Assembly (NCBI GenBank): GCA_025934635.1
Contig: JAICWX010000023.1
Span: 1 to 47,719 of the forward strand
Direction: 5' to 3'
Source of the DNA: Streptosporangiaceae bacterium
GTDB taxonomy: Bacteria > Actinomycetota > Actinomycetes > Streptosporangiales > Streptosporangiaceae
DNA length: 47,719 bases
This document shows, piece after piece, positions 31,201-39,590 of this stretch. The translations under genes and the position numbers were made by a program. The notes under the pieces were generated by a model. The model worked only from the letters and a program-made list of their open reading frames with translations. It had not been told where the DNA came from and ran no database searches. Position 1 is the first letter of the stretch, and the number at the start of each line of letters is the position of its first letter.

Positions 31201-32508
31201 CTACTGCCAGCTGAGCGGCAGGGTGACGCGGGCCACGGCCGACCGCCCGGCGGCGATCACCTCGATCCAGCTGGCGTCGCGGCCGAGCGGCGGCAGCACG
31301 GTCACGTTCATCGTGACCTCGCCGTCCAGGTCCCGGCTGCCGCCCGGCCGGGTGGCGTGCCACCCGGCCGGGGACCGTACCCAGATCGCCGGCCAGGTGC
31401 CCATCCCGGACTCGTTCCCGGTCGCGCCGGCGGCGTGCATGAAGATGACCGTGCGGTCGGCGGTGTCGTGCACGCCGAGGATGGTGAACCGGATCCCGTC
31501 GATCTCGGGGAGCGTGACGGCCGCCGCGGCAGAGCCGGCCGGTCCCCGCTCGACGGGCCCCCGCATGAGCTGGATGAGCACGTCGCGCCAGCGATCGGGC
31601 AGGCCGCCGGCCGGCGGGGCGGTGATGCCGTGGCCGCCGACGTGCAGGTACTGGCACAGGGCGGCCAGCTGGCCGGGGACCGGGCTGCCGGCCGCGATGG
31701 CCTCGCTGGCCTGCAGGGCCTCGACGACGTCGCCGAGCCCCTCCGCCACCAGGCCCACCTTGAGTCCGGCCACATCCAGCGGGATGAGCGGCGGGTAGGC
31801 GGCCGCCGCGGCGAGCAGCCGCATGGCGATAGCGGTCAGCAGGTACTCGCCCGGGTCCGGGCTGGCCGCGCTGACCGCCACCGCGGGCGGCGGCTGGCCC
31901 GGGCCGGCCAGCGGGACACGGACGGCGGGCTGGCCGGGGACGACGGTGAGGTCCAGCCACCGCAGCGTGCGCGGCGGGTCCGGATTGAGCTGGAGGATCC
32001 ACTCACCCGGCCCGCTGACCCCGCTGCCGTGCAGGCCGATGCCGTAGCTGGTTCCCTGGTCATCGGCGGCGCCGAAATCCATGAAGTAGAGGCCGTCCGG
32101 CGGCCGGGACGGGCCGGCTGACCGCGCGACCATGGTGAGCAGGCCGCGGAAGGCGGGCTGCGCGTAGGACAGCAGGCAGAGCTCGCCGCTCGCGGCCGGC
32201 CCGTGGACCTGGACCAGCTGCCCGAGCGGGACGATGCGGCCAGCCTGCGGTGGCGGCCCGGCCGCCTGAACCGGGCCTGGTAGCCGGGCTGCCGGGCTGG
32301 AGAGCAGCCCGGCCCGGCTGGCCGGATCAGCCTGCCGGACGCCCAGGGCCAGCTCGAAGTCCGCCAGGATCTGCGCGGCGACCTCGTCGTCGAGCGCCCC
32401 CACGGCCGTCAGCACCTGCGCTGCCCGGGTCACCCGCAGGCCGTCGCCCGAGCGCAGCCCGGCCTCCGCCACCAGCTGCAGGTAAGCCTCTGCCCGTTCG
32501 TGGTCCAC
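31201..32508 (-). CDS. Hypothetical actinobacterial protein
   Basis: A 435-residue protein I do not recognise. N-terminal about 50 residues are helical (DHERAEAYLQLVAEAGLRSGDGLRVTRAAQVL), followed by a Pro/Ala linker. A mixed region follows with FMDFGAADDQGTSYGIGLHGSG and WLDLTVVPGQPAVRVPLAG (strand-rich). A helical middle and a C-terminal strand-rich domain (VTLPEIDGIRFTILGVHD, VTMNVTVLPPLGRDASWIEVIAAG) end it. No membrane helix or signal peptide. GTG 32508 is chosen for the GGAGG 11 bases upstream. No enzyme motif is seen. Adjacent genes give no clue. Confidence 0.7.
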   Translation of the reverse strand: MDHERAEAYLQLVAEAGLRSGDGLRVTRAAQVLTAVGALDDEVAAQILADFELALGVRQADPASRAGLLSSPAARLPGPVQAAGPPPQAGRIVPLGQLVQVHGPAASGELCLLSYAQPAFRGLLTMVARSAGPSRPPDGLYFMDFGAADDQGTSYGIGLHGSGVSGPGEWILQLNPDPPRTLRWLDLTVVPGQPAVRVPLAGPGQPPPAVAVSAASPDPGEYLLTAIAMRLLAAAAAYPPLIPLDVAGLKVGLVAEGLGDVVEALQASEAIAAGSPVPGQLAALCQYLHVGGHGITAPPAGGLPDRWRDVLIQLMRGPVERGPAGSAAAAVTLPEIDGIRFTILGVHDTADRTVIFMHAAGATGNESGMGTWPAIWVRSPAGWHATRPGGSRDLDGEVTMNVTVLPPLGRDASWIEVIAAGRSAVARVTLPLSWQ

Positions 32509-32555
32509 GCCCCCAGTGTCCTCCGGCCGGGCCGCGGTCACGGCCGGCGGCGCCG

Positions 32556-32705
32556 GTGATCCGCCCGCAGGCCCATCGCGTCGGCCGCCGGGAGGTCCTC
32601 GCCGCGGTGCCCGGCCCGCTGCCCGCGGCCGACCTCGACCCGCTCATCTGGGCGCGCGCCACCGCGGCCCGTGCCCGTGCCAGGGCCCGGGCCCGGCGGC
32701 CCTAG
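32556..32705 (+). CDS. Possible 49-residue protein, uncertain
   Basis: GTG 32556 to TAG 32705 reads IRPQAHRVGRREVLAAVPGPLPAADLDPLIWARATAARARARARARR-type sequence: a short helical peptide with a basic C-terminus. It shares a CTAG stop pair with the convergent FAD oxidoreductase, as two surer convergent pairs in this window do. No ribosome site or -10 box is convincing and no family is recognised. It may be a chance frame or a gene remnant. Confidence 0.25.
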   Translation: MIRPQAHRVGRREVLAAVPGPLPAADLDPLIWARATAARARARARARRP

Positions 32706-33934
32706 CCCGCCGCGGCCAGCACCTCGCGGGCCGCGCGGGCGCCGGAAGCCAGCGCGCCCTGGACGGACCCGGTGGCCCGGTGGTCGCCGCAGACGTACCG
32801 CCCGGGGCCGACGCGGCAGCCCCGGATAAGCGGGTGCGGCGCGGCCATGGCGGGCAGCGCGCCGTCGACGGTGTAGGTGGCCAGGTGCTCCCAGCCCGCG
32901 GTGTCGGCCTGGTACAGGGTGGCCAGCCGCCCGCGGACCGCCGTCTCGACGCTCTCGCCGCCGCCGCCCAGGACCGACGTGGAGACCAGCGCCCGTCCGT
33001 TGCTGGCGTAACCCGGCGTGACCTCGCTCAGCACGCTGGTGTGCAGGACCTGGCGCTCGCTGTCCACCAGCAGGGTCGGCTCGGCCAGCGGCGAGGCCGG
33101 GGCGGCGTGGTAGATCGTGGTGACGGTCCTGGTGGCGGGCACCTGCAGGCCCGGAAGCAGCCGGGCGGCGGCGGCCGGGCCGGTGGCCACGACCACGACG
33201 TCAGCCGGGCGCTCGGTTCCGTCCGCGAGCAGCACGCCCTGATCGGTCAGCGCGCTGACCGGCGTCTCCAGCCGGATCGTGGCGGGCGGCAGTGCCGCCG
33301 CCAGCTGCCCGGGGACCGCCCCGATGCCGTGCCGGGGCAGGCACAGGGTGCCGCGCAGCATGCTCCGCCAGACCAGGTGGAAGAACCGGCTCGAGGTCTC
33401 CAGCTCCTCTTCCAGGAACACCCCGGACAGGAACGGCCGGAAGAGCCGCTCGATCAGGTCACCGGAGATCCCCGCGCGGCGCAGCGCGGTCAGCGTGGCC
33501 TGGTCCCGCCGGTGCCTGATCCGGCTGGCCGGGACGAGCACGTCGCGGCTGGTGAGCAGCGTCAGGGCGGCCATGTCACGCGGCCCGGCCAGGTGGCCGG
33601 TCACGGCCTCGGCGGCCCGCCGCGGCTGCCTGGTCGGGTCGGTGAACCGCACCCGCCCGCGGCTGGTGTGCAGGAGCATTCCCGGGGTGAACGGGCGGAG
33701 CTGCAGGGCGCGCAGGTCGATCCGCCGCCGCACCTGCGGGTAGGAGGTGTTGAACACCTGGAAGCCGTGATCGAGCAGGAAACCCGCCTGCCGGTCGGTG
33801 CGCATCCGGCCGCCCACCGTGTCGCCCGCCTCGAGAACCCGCACCGCCGCGCCCGCCGCGACCAGGTCCCCGGCGCACGCCAGGCCCGCCAGCCCGGCGC
33901 CGATCACGACCGCCCGAAGTCCGCTCCTGCTCAT
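32702..33934 (-). CDS. FAD-dependent oxidoreductase (phytoene desaturase/protoporphyrinogen oxidase-like)
   Basis: A 410-residue flavoprotein: LRAVVIGAGLAGLACAGDLVAAGAAVRVLEAGDTVGGRMRTD (dinucleotide fold plus R-x-G-G-R-like motif) and the C-terminal GRYVCGDHRATGSVQGALASG (second FAD contact with G-D). The middle has SGVFLEEELETSSRFFHLVWRSML, typical of the desaturase-like group (NAD(P)/FAD-dependent, PF01593). Substrate unknown. Start ATG 33934. Monocistronic; the 100 bp upstream to the next plus-strand gene contain no further gene. Confidence 0.9.
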   Translation of the reverse strand: MSRSGLRAVVIGAGLAGLACAGDLVAAGAAVRVLEAGDTVGGRMRTDRQAGFLLDHGFQVFNTSYPQVRRRIDLRALQLRPFTPGMLLHTSRGRVRFTDPTRQPRRAAEAVTGHLAGPRDMAALTLLTSRDVLVPASRIRHRRDQATLTALRRAGISGDLIERLFRPFLSGVFLEEELETSSRFFHLVWRSMLRGTLCLPRHGIGAVPGQLAAALPPATIRLETPVSALTDQGVLLADGTERPADVVVVATGPAAAARLLPGLQVPATRTVTTIYHAAPASPLAEPTLLVDSERQVLHTSVLSEVTPGYASNGRALVSTSVLGGGGESVETAVRGRLATLYQADTAGWEHLATYTVDGALPAMAAPHPLIRGCRVGPGRYVCGDHRATGSVQGALASGARAAREVLAAAG

Positions 33935-34034
33935 CGCACCTACCCCGCGCTCGATACCGGCATCTCCCGGAACTGATCATGCGCCCTTCCCGGGCCGGCG
34001 CCTCGTAACCAGGACGGCAGGCAAGAATGCTGTC

Positions 34035-34385
34035 ATGGCTTCGTATTCCGTTAACCCCGATGCGGTGGCTCACGCCGAGCATCTCATCGACAGCCGTCAG
34101 TACGTGCTCGACAGCGACTGGGGGAAGGTCCAGCCTAGCGCCAGCGACCAGAACACCTACCTCAAGCGGCACTCGTGGGATGAGTACGCGCGCTGGCACC
34201 TCGGCCTGACCGAGGGCGCCAACGACGAGACGAAGGCCCGGTACGCCTTCGTGTACGGGGACTTCCGGCGCATCCACCGGATGGGCATCATCGCCTGCCT
34301 GTACCGGGCGGCCGAGTGGCGGCACAAGGATGTCGAGCTGGCCGCCCATGAGCTCCTGCAGCGGCTGGACCGGCTGACGGCATAG
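34035..34385 (+). CDS. Conserved small hypothetical protein
   Basis: A 116-residue soluble protein: ASYSVNPDAVAHAEHLIDSRQYVLDSDWGKVQPSASDQNTYLKRHSWDEYARWHLGLTEG and YAFVYGDFRRIHRMGIIACLYRAAEWRHKDVELAAHELLQ. From memory, near-identical proteins of this length are common in actinomycetes and have no assigned function. ATG 34035 has AAGAAT 6 bases upstream. Convergent with the histidine kinase gene. Confidence 0.85.
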   Translation: MASYSVNPDAVAHAEHLIDSRQYVLDSDWGKVQPSASDQNTYLKRHSWDEYARWHLGLTEGANDETKARYAFVYGDFRRIHRMGIIACLYRAAEWRHKDVELAAHELLQRLDRLTA

Positions 34386-34397
34386 CCGGGGACGGCA

Positions 34398-35345
34398 TCA
34401 GCGGGGACTGGCCGGGAGCCGGATGCTGACCACCGTGCCCTGGCCTTCCCGGCTGCGGATCGCCACCTTGCCTCCGTGCCGGGTGGCGATGACACGCACC
34501 AGGGCGAGCCCGATGCCGGTCCCGGGCAGGCTGCGCGCGGCGCGGCCGCGGGCCAGTTCCTGCCAGACCTGCCCGATCTCGTCGGCCGGGATGCCCACCC
34601 CGGTGTCGGCCACCTCGAGCAGCAGCCCGTCGTCGTCCTCGCTGGCCCGGACCTCCGCGGTGTCGCCCGGGCCGGAGAACTTCACCGCGTTGGAGACCAG
34701 GTTCTGGATGGCGATGAACAGCAGGTCCCGGTCGCCTTCGATGAGCGGCAGGGGCCACGGCGCCCGCGGTACCGACAGCCGCAGGATCCGCTGGCGCGCG
34801 CCGGGGATCTCGCCGGCCGCCTCGGCCACCTCGTGCAGCAGGCCGGGCAGGTCGACCGGTGCCGCCTCGATCTCCTGGGTCTCCAGGTCGGCCAGCTTGC
34901 GCAGGTCGCCGACCAGGCGGGTGATCCGGTCGGCCTGGGCGGACACGCTGAACAGGGCGGCCGACGTGCCGCGGGCGGCCCCGAAGCCGGCCCCGGCCTG
35001 GCCGGCGTTCGCCAGGCCGGCCCGCATGGCGGTCAGCGGGTTCTTCAGCTCGTGGTCGAGCCGCATGAGAAAACGCAGCCGGTCCTGGGTGGCCCTGGCC
35101 GCCGCCCGCCGCGCCGCCGCGCTGGCGGCCGTTGCCTGCGCGGCGGCGGCCCGCTGCCGCATCAGGACGACAGCGGCCAGCACGCCGGTGCCGATCAGGC
35201 CCGCCAGCGCGGCCAGCAGGCTGGGCGACACCAGCGCGTACAGCCGGGCCGCGGGTTCGGCCGCCTGCAGCGCGGCGCCCGCCGCCGCCCCGGCCGCCAG
35301 GGGGACGAGCACCCGCCACCGGGAACCCCAGGACAGCCACGTCAT
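34398..35345 (-). CDS. Sensor histidine kinase with minimal external loop
   Basis: A 315-residue kinase. Two N-terminal helices (about residues 11-29 and 39-62) are separated by a loop of only about 10 residues, so there is no room for an extracellular sensor domain. A coiled Ala/Arg-rich linker follows, then the H box DHELKNPLTAMRAG (His98), N box NLVSNAVKFSG, G1 DTGVGIPADE and G2 GTGIGLALVRVIATRHGG. It phosphorylates the response regulator encoded upstream. Its ATG overlaps that gene's stop (ATGA), so they are coupled. Signal detection may be intramembrane or through a partner. Confidence 0.93.
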   Translation of the reverse strand: MTWLSWGSRWRVLVPLAAGAAAGAALQAAEPAARLYALVSPSLLAALAGLIGTGVLAAVVLMRQRAAAAQATAASAAARRAAARATQDRLRFLMRLDHELKNPLTAMRAGLANAGQAGAGFGAARGTSAALFSVSAQADRITRLVGDLRKLADLETQEIEAAPVDLPGLLHEVAEAAGEIPGARQRILRLSVPRAPWPLPLIEGDRDLLFIAIQNLVSNAVKFSGPGDTAEVRASEDDDGLLLEVADTGVGIPADEIGQVWQELARGRAARSLPGTGIGLALVRVIATRHGGKVAIRSREGQGTVVSIRLPASPR

Positions 35346-36067
35346 CTGGCGTCGTCCACCCGGGCCACGAACCGGTAGCCCTGACCGGGGATGGTGGCGA
35401 TCCACTGCGGCCGCAGCGGGTCGTCGCCGAGCACGCGCCGCAGCTCCGCGATCCGGTTGTCCACGGCCCGCGTGCCGACCGGGAAATCGAATCCCCACAG
35501 GACCTCGAGCAGCCGGTCCCGGCTCAGCAGCTCATCCGGGTGGGTGATCAGGTAGTCGAGCAGCAGCGCCGCCTTGGGCGTGAGCACCAGCTCGGTATCC
35601 CGCAGCCAGGGCCGCCGGGAGATCCGGTCCAGCCGCAGGTCGCCGGCGCGCAGCGTCGGCGCGGCGGACAGCGGCCTGCGCCCGGGCCGCGCGCGGCGCA
35701 GCACCGCGCGCAGCCGCGCGAGCAGCTCGTACGGGTCGAAGGGCTTGTTGAGGTAGTCGTCCGCGCCCTCGTCGAGCGCGATCGCGCGTTCCCCGGACTC
35801 GCCTACCTGGGTCAGCAGCACCACGGGCAGCCAGCGGCCGGCCGCCCGGAGCCGGCGCAGCACCTCGCGCCCGTCCGGTCCCGGCATCAGGACGTCGAGG
35901 ATGCAGCCGTCCGGGTCGAGCCGCTCGACCAGCTCGAGCGCGGCTTCCCCGTCCGACGCGATATGCACGGTGAATCCGGCCCGGTCCAGGAACGGCGCCA
36001 GGTTGGACGTGATGGCCCCGTCATCGTCAGCGAGAACCACGACCGGCCGTGCATCACATCCGCCCAT
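35342..36067 (-). CDS. OmpR-family response regulator
   Basis: A 241-residue regulator. The receiver domain (residues about 8-120) has the acidic pair in VVLADDD, phosphorylated Asp58 in CILDVLMPG and the Lys in YLNKPFDP. The DNA-binding domain (about 135-237) is a winged helix: LVLTPKAALLLDYLITHPDELLSRDRLLEVLWG, AVDNRIAELRRVLGDD and the wing GQGYRFVARV. Start ATG 36067; a TACGCT box lies 9 bases upstream. A 25-bp palindrome 120 bp upstream may be its site. Partner: the histidine kinase at 34398. Confidence 0.94.
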   Translation of the reverse strand: MGGCDARPVVVLADDDGAITSNLAPFLDRAGFTVHIASDGEAALELVERLDPDGCILDVLMPGPDGREVLRRLRAAGRWLPVVLLTQVGESGERAIALDEGADDYLNKPFDPYELLARLRAVLRRARPGRRPLSAAPTLRAGDLRLDRISRRPWLRDTELVLTPKAALLLDYLITHPDELLSRDRLLEVLWGFDFPVGTRAVDNRIAELRRVLGDDPLRPQWIATIPGQGYRFVARVDDAR

Positions 36068-36189
36068 GACTGCAGAAGCGTAGCGATATCACGGCATATC
36101 CGCCGTTGCGATGGGCTCGCCCGCTCCCGCCATCAGGCGCGAATCTCGCTGTGCGATCCCGGCATGAACCCATTGTCGGGCGTCCTCAG

Positions 36190-36214
36190 CTGCCTGACGA
36201 TAATCGTCAGGCAG
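36190..36214. promoter_or_regulatory. 25-bp perfect palindrome (operator or terminator)
   Basis: CTGCCTGACGAT-A-ATCGTCAGGCAG: 12-bp arms around one base. It lies between the alpha/beta hydrolase stop (36267) and the response regulator start (36067). No T-run follows on either strand. It fits a dimeric activator site for the downstream two-component operon, or a terminator of the hydrolase gene. The rest of 36068-36266 holds nothing else clear. Confidence 0.6.
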
Positions 36215-36266
36215 GCCGCGGCCGTATCCGCCCGGCGCCCCCGTGGGCCGGGGGAGACGGCGATCC

Positions 36267-37142
36267 TTACGCCCGGACCGCGGCGGCTGCCGCCCAGTGC
36301 TGTTCCAGGTGCGGCACCAGGTCCAGCGGGCGCTCATCCGGGAAGAACAGCCGCGCGCCGTCGACGGTGATCACGCGGGTGGTGCCGGGAATGGTGTCCC
36401 GCAGCCAGTAAGCCCAGGAGACGTCGAAGAAGTCGTCCCCGGTGCCCCACACCACCAGGGTGGGCACGGTCAGCTCGGCCAGCAGCGGCGTGACCGCGGT
36501 CAGGTCGCCGTCGTCGAGCGCGGTCAGCAGGCGCTCGAAGTGCCGGGCGCGCTCGAGGGTGCCGCACCACGGTTCCAGGTAGGAGCGGATGACCGCCGGG
36601 TCGATCTGCTCCAGGTGCTCGTAGCCGGAGCCGAAGGCGAGCCGCGCGGCGGCGCCGGGGTCGGCGAGCATCGCGACCGCGGCCGGCGCGAGCTGGCCCG
36701 CCGCGGCGAGCTCGACGACCGGCTTGAACGTCTCGGGTGGCGTGTTGCCGCTGGTGTCGCAGTTGGTGAGGGTGAACGTCGCCAGCCGGTGCGGGTTCCG
36801 GGCGGCGAAGATCTGGGCGATGGCCCCGCCGGTGTCGTTGGCCACCAGGTCGACGCCGGTGAGCCCGAGCGCGTCGCAGAAGTCCTCGAGGCCGGCCGCC
36901 AGCGCGGCGAGGGACAGGTCCTGCCCGTCGGCCACCGGGCTGCGCCCGTGCAGCGGCAGGTCGAGGGCGATGCAGCGGCGCTGCGTGCTCAGCGCGCCGA
37001 TGACGTTGCGCCAGAGGTAGGCGTTGGTGGCGATGCCGTGGACGAACAGGGCCACCGGCCCCGTCCCGGTGTCGAGGTAGCTGATCTCGCCGGAGCGGGT
37101 GACGACGCTGTGCCGGGCGGCGTCAAGTTCCTGGAGCTGCAT
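36267..37142 (-). CDS. Alpha/beta hydrolase, haloalkane-dehalogenase/epoxide-hydrolase-like
   Basis: A 291-residue hydrolase. Oxyanion stretch ALFVHGIATNAYLWRNV, nucleophile elbow LVANDTGGAIAQ with Asp103 (Asp nucleophile as in dehalogenases and epoxide hydrolases), and acid region VVWGTGDDFFDVSW. Where the catalytic His is expected, the sequence reads GARLFFPDERP with no histidine. Start ATG 37142 has AGGAAGG upstream. Divergent from a TetR regulator with two operators in the 98-bp gap, so inducible expression is likely. Confidence 0.88.
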   Translation of the reverse strand: MQLQELDAARHSVVTRSGEISYLDTGTGPVALFVHGIATNAYLWRNVIGALSTQRRCIALDLPLHGRSPVADGQDLSLAALAAGLEDFCDALGLTGVDLVANDTGGAIAQIFAARNPHRLATFTLTNCDTSGNTPPETFKPVVELAAAGQLAPAAVAMLADPGAAARLAFGSGYEHLEQIDPAVIRSYLEPWCGTLERARHFERLLTALDDGDLTAVTPLLAELTVPTLVVWGTGDDFFDVSWAYWLRDTIPGTTRVITVDGARLFFPDERPLDLVPHLEQHWAAAAAVRA

Positions 37143-37179
37143 TACGATCGCCTTCCTGAGGATGCGCTAGCCTTATTGG

Positions 37180-37221
37180 ACCGACTGTCGGTTTATAGAA
37201 ACAAACCGACAGTCGGTTTGT
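37180..37221. promoter_or_regulatory. Twin TetR operators
   Basis: ACCGAC-T-GTCGGT (37180-37192) and ACAAACCGAC-A-GTCGGTTTGT (37201-37221) are perfect palindromes with centres 25 bp apart. They also pair with each other (15-bp arms 37180-37194 and 37203-37217). Located between the alpha/beta hydrolase and the TetR gene starting at 37241. Confidence 0.82.
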
Positions 37222-37240
37222 CAACCGCTCTGGAGCCGGG

Positions 37241-37840
37241 ATGGACCGACCGAACAAGAACATCGCCCGCGGGGAGGCGACGCGGAGCCAGTTGCTCGCG
37301 ATCGCCACCCGCATGTTCGCCGAACGCGGTTACGAGGACACCTCGATCGAGGCGGTGCTGCGGGAGGCCGGAGTCAGCCGGGGTTCCCTCTACCACCACT
37401 TCGCGGGCAAGGAGGCCCTGTTCGAGGCGGTGGCCGAGGAGGTCGAGACCAGCGTCGGCGCGCAGACCTTCGCCGCCGCGGCCGAGGCCGCCGCCGACGG
37501 CCCGGTGGCCGCGCTGCGGGCCGGGGCCGTGGCCTGGATCCGGCTGGCGGGCGATCCGGTGGTGCAGCGGATCCTGCTGATCGACGCGCCGTCGGTCCTC
37601 GGGTGGGAGAAATGGCGGGCGATGGAGGAGCACCACGCCCTCGGCGGTATCAAGATGACGCTGCAGGTCGTCGCCAAGCAGGGCAAGCTGCGGCCGGAAC
37701 TAGCCGACACGCTCGCCCACGTGCTGCTCGCGTCGATGAACGAGGTGGCGCTGCTGGTCGCCCGGGCGCAGGACAAGGAGGCGGCGATGAAGGACGGCGC
37801 CGACGCCATCGACGAGCTGATGCAGCGCCTGTTCGCCTAG
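37241..37840 (+). CDS. TetR-family regulator
   Basis: A 199-residue repressor. Helix-turn-helix in residues about 14-58 (RSQLLAIATRMFAERGYEDTSIEAVLREAGVSRGSLYHHFAGKEALF), with a C-terminal helical ligand domain. Start ATG 37241. The twin palindromes just upstream indicate autoregulation and control of the divergent alpha/beta hydrolase. Its stop shares CTAG with the convergent FAD-dehydrogenase stop. Confidence 0.93.
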   Translation: MDRPNKNIARGEATRSQLLAIATRMFAERGYEDTSIEAVLREAGVSRGSLYHHFAGKEALFEAVAEEVETSVGAQTFAAAAEAAADGPVAALRAGAVAWIRLAGDPVVQRILLIDAPSVLGWEKWRAMEEHHALGGIKMTLQVVAKQGKLRPELADTLAHVLLASMNEVALLVARAQDKEAAMKDGADAIDELMQRLFA

Positions 37841-39528
37841 CCGCCCGTCGCGCGCGCCGCGGCCCGGCCGGCCTCGCGCCCGCTGAACAGGCAGCCGCCG
37901 AGGAAGGATCCCTCCAGCGACCGGTAGCCGTGCATTCCGCCGCCGCCGAACCCGGCCGCCTCGCCCGCCGCGAACAGGCCGGGCACGGGCTCGGGTCCTG
38001 TGCTGGCGGAGACGGTGCCCCGGCCGAGCACCCGGCCGGACAGGTCGGTCTGCAGGCCGCCCAGCGTCTTGCGGGTCAAGATGTTGAGCCGGACGGCGAT
38101 CAGCGGGCCCGCCTTCGGGTCCAGGATCTTGTGCGGCGCCGCGGTGCGGGCGATCCGGTCGCCGCGTGAGCGGCGGGCGTTATGGATCGCCATGACCTGC
38201 AGGTCCTTGGTGAACGGGTTGTCGATCTCGCGGTCGCGGGCGACGATCTGCCGTTCCAGGTCGGCCAGCTCGATGAGCTGCTCACCGGTCAGCTTGTTCA
38301 TGCCGGCGACGAGCTCGGCCAGCGTCCGGGCGACCACGAAGTCGGCCCCGTGCCGCTTGAACGCCTCCACCGGGCCGGGCGCGCCGGGCCGCACCCGGGA
38401 CAAGGTGAGCTTGACGTCCTTGCCGGTCAGGTCGGGATTCTGCTCCGACCCGGACAGCGCGAACTCCTTCTCGATGATCTTCTGGGTCAGCACGAACCAG
38501 GAGTAGTCGAAGCCGGTGGCGCGGATGGCCCCCAGCGTGCCGAGGGTGTCGAAGCCGGGGAAGTGCGGCGCCGGGAACCGCTGGCCGCGCGCGTCGAACC
38601 ACAGCGAGGAAGGGCCGGGCAGGATCCTGATGCCGTGCCCGGGCCAGATCGGGTCCCAGTTCTGGATGCCCTCGGTGTAGTGCCACATCCGGTCCTCGTT
38701 GACCAGCCGGGCGCCGGCCCGTCCGGCGATGGCCAGCATCCGCCCGTCGACGTGCTCGGGCACCCCGGTGATCATCCGGTCTGGCGCGGGGCCGAGCCGG
38801 TCCGGCCAGTTCTCGCGGACCAGGCCGGGGTTGCCGCCGATCCCGCCGGAGGTCACGATCACCACCGGGGCGTGCAGCTCGAACTCGCCGGCCTCGGCGC
38901 GCGAGCTGGGGGTCCCGCGCGCGGCCTGGCTCGGCTCGAGGATCGCGCCAAGCACCCCGTCGAGGTTCCCGCCGGTGACGGTCAGCGCGTCCACCCGGTG
39001 CCGGAACCGCAGCGAGACCCGGCCGCCCGCGGCCGCCTCCCTGACCTGCCGCTCGAACGGCGCGATCACGGCCGGCCCGGTGCCCCAGGTGACGTGGAAG
39101 CGGGGGACCGAGTTGCCGTGCCCGTCGGCCAGGTAGCCGCCTCGTTCGGCCCATCCGACCAGCGGGAACCAGCGCACCCCCAGCCCGTGCAGCCAGGACC
39201 GCTTCTCCCCGGCGGCGAAGTCGACGTAGGCCCGCGCCCACCGGTACGCCCAGTAGTCCTGGCCGGCCGGGTCGTCGGGCCCGCGGTCGAAGAACGCGCT
39301 GCCCAGCCAGTCCTGCCAGGCCAGCTCGGGGGAGTCCTTGATCCCCATCCGGCGCTGCTCCGGCGTGCCGACCAGGAACAGGCCGCCGAACGACCAGAAC
39401 GCCTGCCCGCCCAGGCCCGACTCGGGCTCCTGGTCGAGCAGGAGCACCCGCCGTCCCGCCCGGGCCAGCTCCGCGGTGGCGACCAGTCCCGCCAGCCCCG
39501 CGCCTACCACGATCACATCCGCGTCCAT
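37837..39528 (-). CDS. FAD-binding dehydrogenase (fumarate reductase/KstD-like)
   Basis: A 563-residue flavoprotein: ADVIVVGAGLAGLVATAELARAGRRVLLLDQEP (FAD fold), VIVTSGGIGGNPGLVRENWP (the GG-rich strand of the flavoprotein subunit family), and C-terminal VPGLFAAGEAAGFGGGGMHGYRSLEGSFLGGCLFSGREAG. It resembles the uncharacterised FAD-binding dehydrogenases related to 3-ketosteroid-delta1-dehydrogenase. Start ATG 39528 with GGAGG about 12 bases upstream. Its stop overlaps that of the TetR gene by 4 bp (CTAG). Confidence 0.93.
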   Translation of the reverse strand: MDADVIVVGAGLAGLVATAELARAGRRVLLLDQEPESGLGGQAFWSFGGLFLVGTPEQRRMGIKDSPELAWQDWLGSAFFDRGPDDPAGQDYWAYRWARAYVDFAAGEKRSWLHGLGVRWFPLVGWAERGGYLADGHGNSVPRFHVTWGTGPAVIAPFERQVREAAAGGRVSLRFRHRVDALTVTGGNLDGVLGAILEPSQAARGTPSSRAEAGEFELHAPVVIVTSGGIGGNPGLVRENWPDRLGPAPDRMITGVPEHVDGRMLAIAGRAGARLVNEDRMWHYTEGIQNWDPIWPGHGIRILPGPSSLWFDARGQRFPAPHFPGFDTLGTLGAIRATGFDYSWFVLTQKIIEKEFALSGSEQNPDLTGKDVKLTLSRVRPGAPGPVEAFKRHGADFVVARTLAELVAGMNKLTGEQLIELADLERQIVARDREIDNPFTKDLQVMAIHNARRSRGDRIARTAAPHKILDPKAGPLIAVRLNILTRKTLGGLQTDLSGRVLGRGTVSASTGPEPVPGLFAAGEAAGFGGGGMHGYRSLEGSFLGGCLFSGREAGRAAARATGG

Positions 39529-39578
39529 CTGGTCATCATCCTCCGGCCTGCCTTCGCCGCGCGGCCCGGGACCTCGGC

Positions 39579-39584
39579 TACCAT
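39579..39584 (+). promoter_or_regulatory. -10 element TACCAT (leaderless DUF574 gene)
   Basis: TACCAT, six bases, then GTG 39591; no ribosome site. Same geometry as at 1593 and 12493. Confidence 0.55.
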
Positions 39585-39590
39585 CGGCGG

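Noticed and set aside
32516..33976. Open plus-strand frame across the FAD oxidoreductase
   Set aside because: Shadow of a clear flavoprotein gene on the other strand; no motif and no ribosome site.
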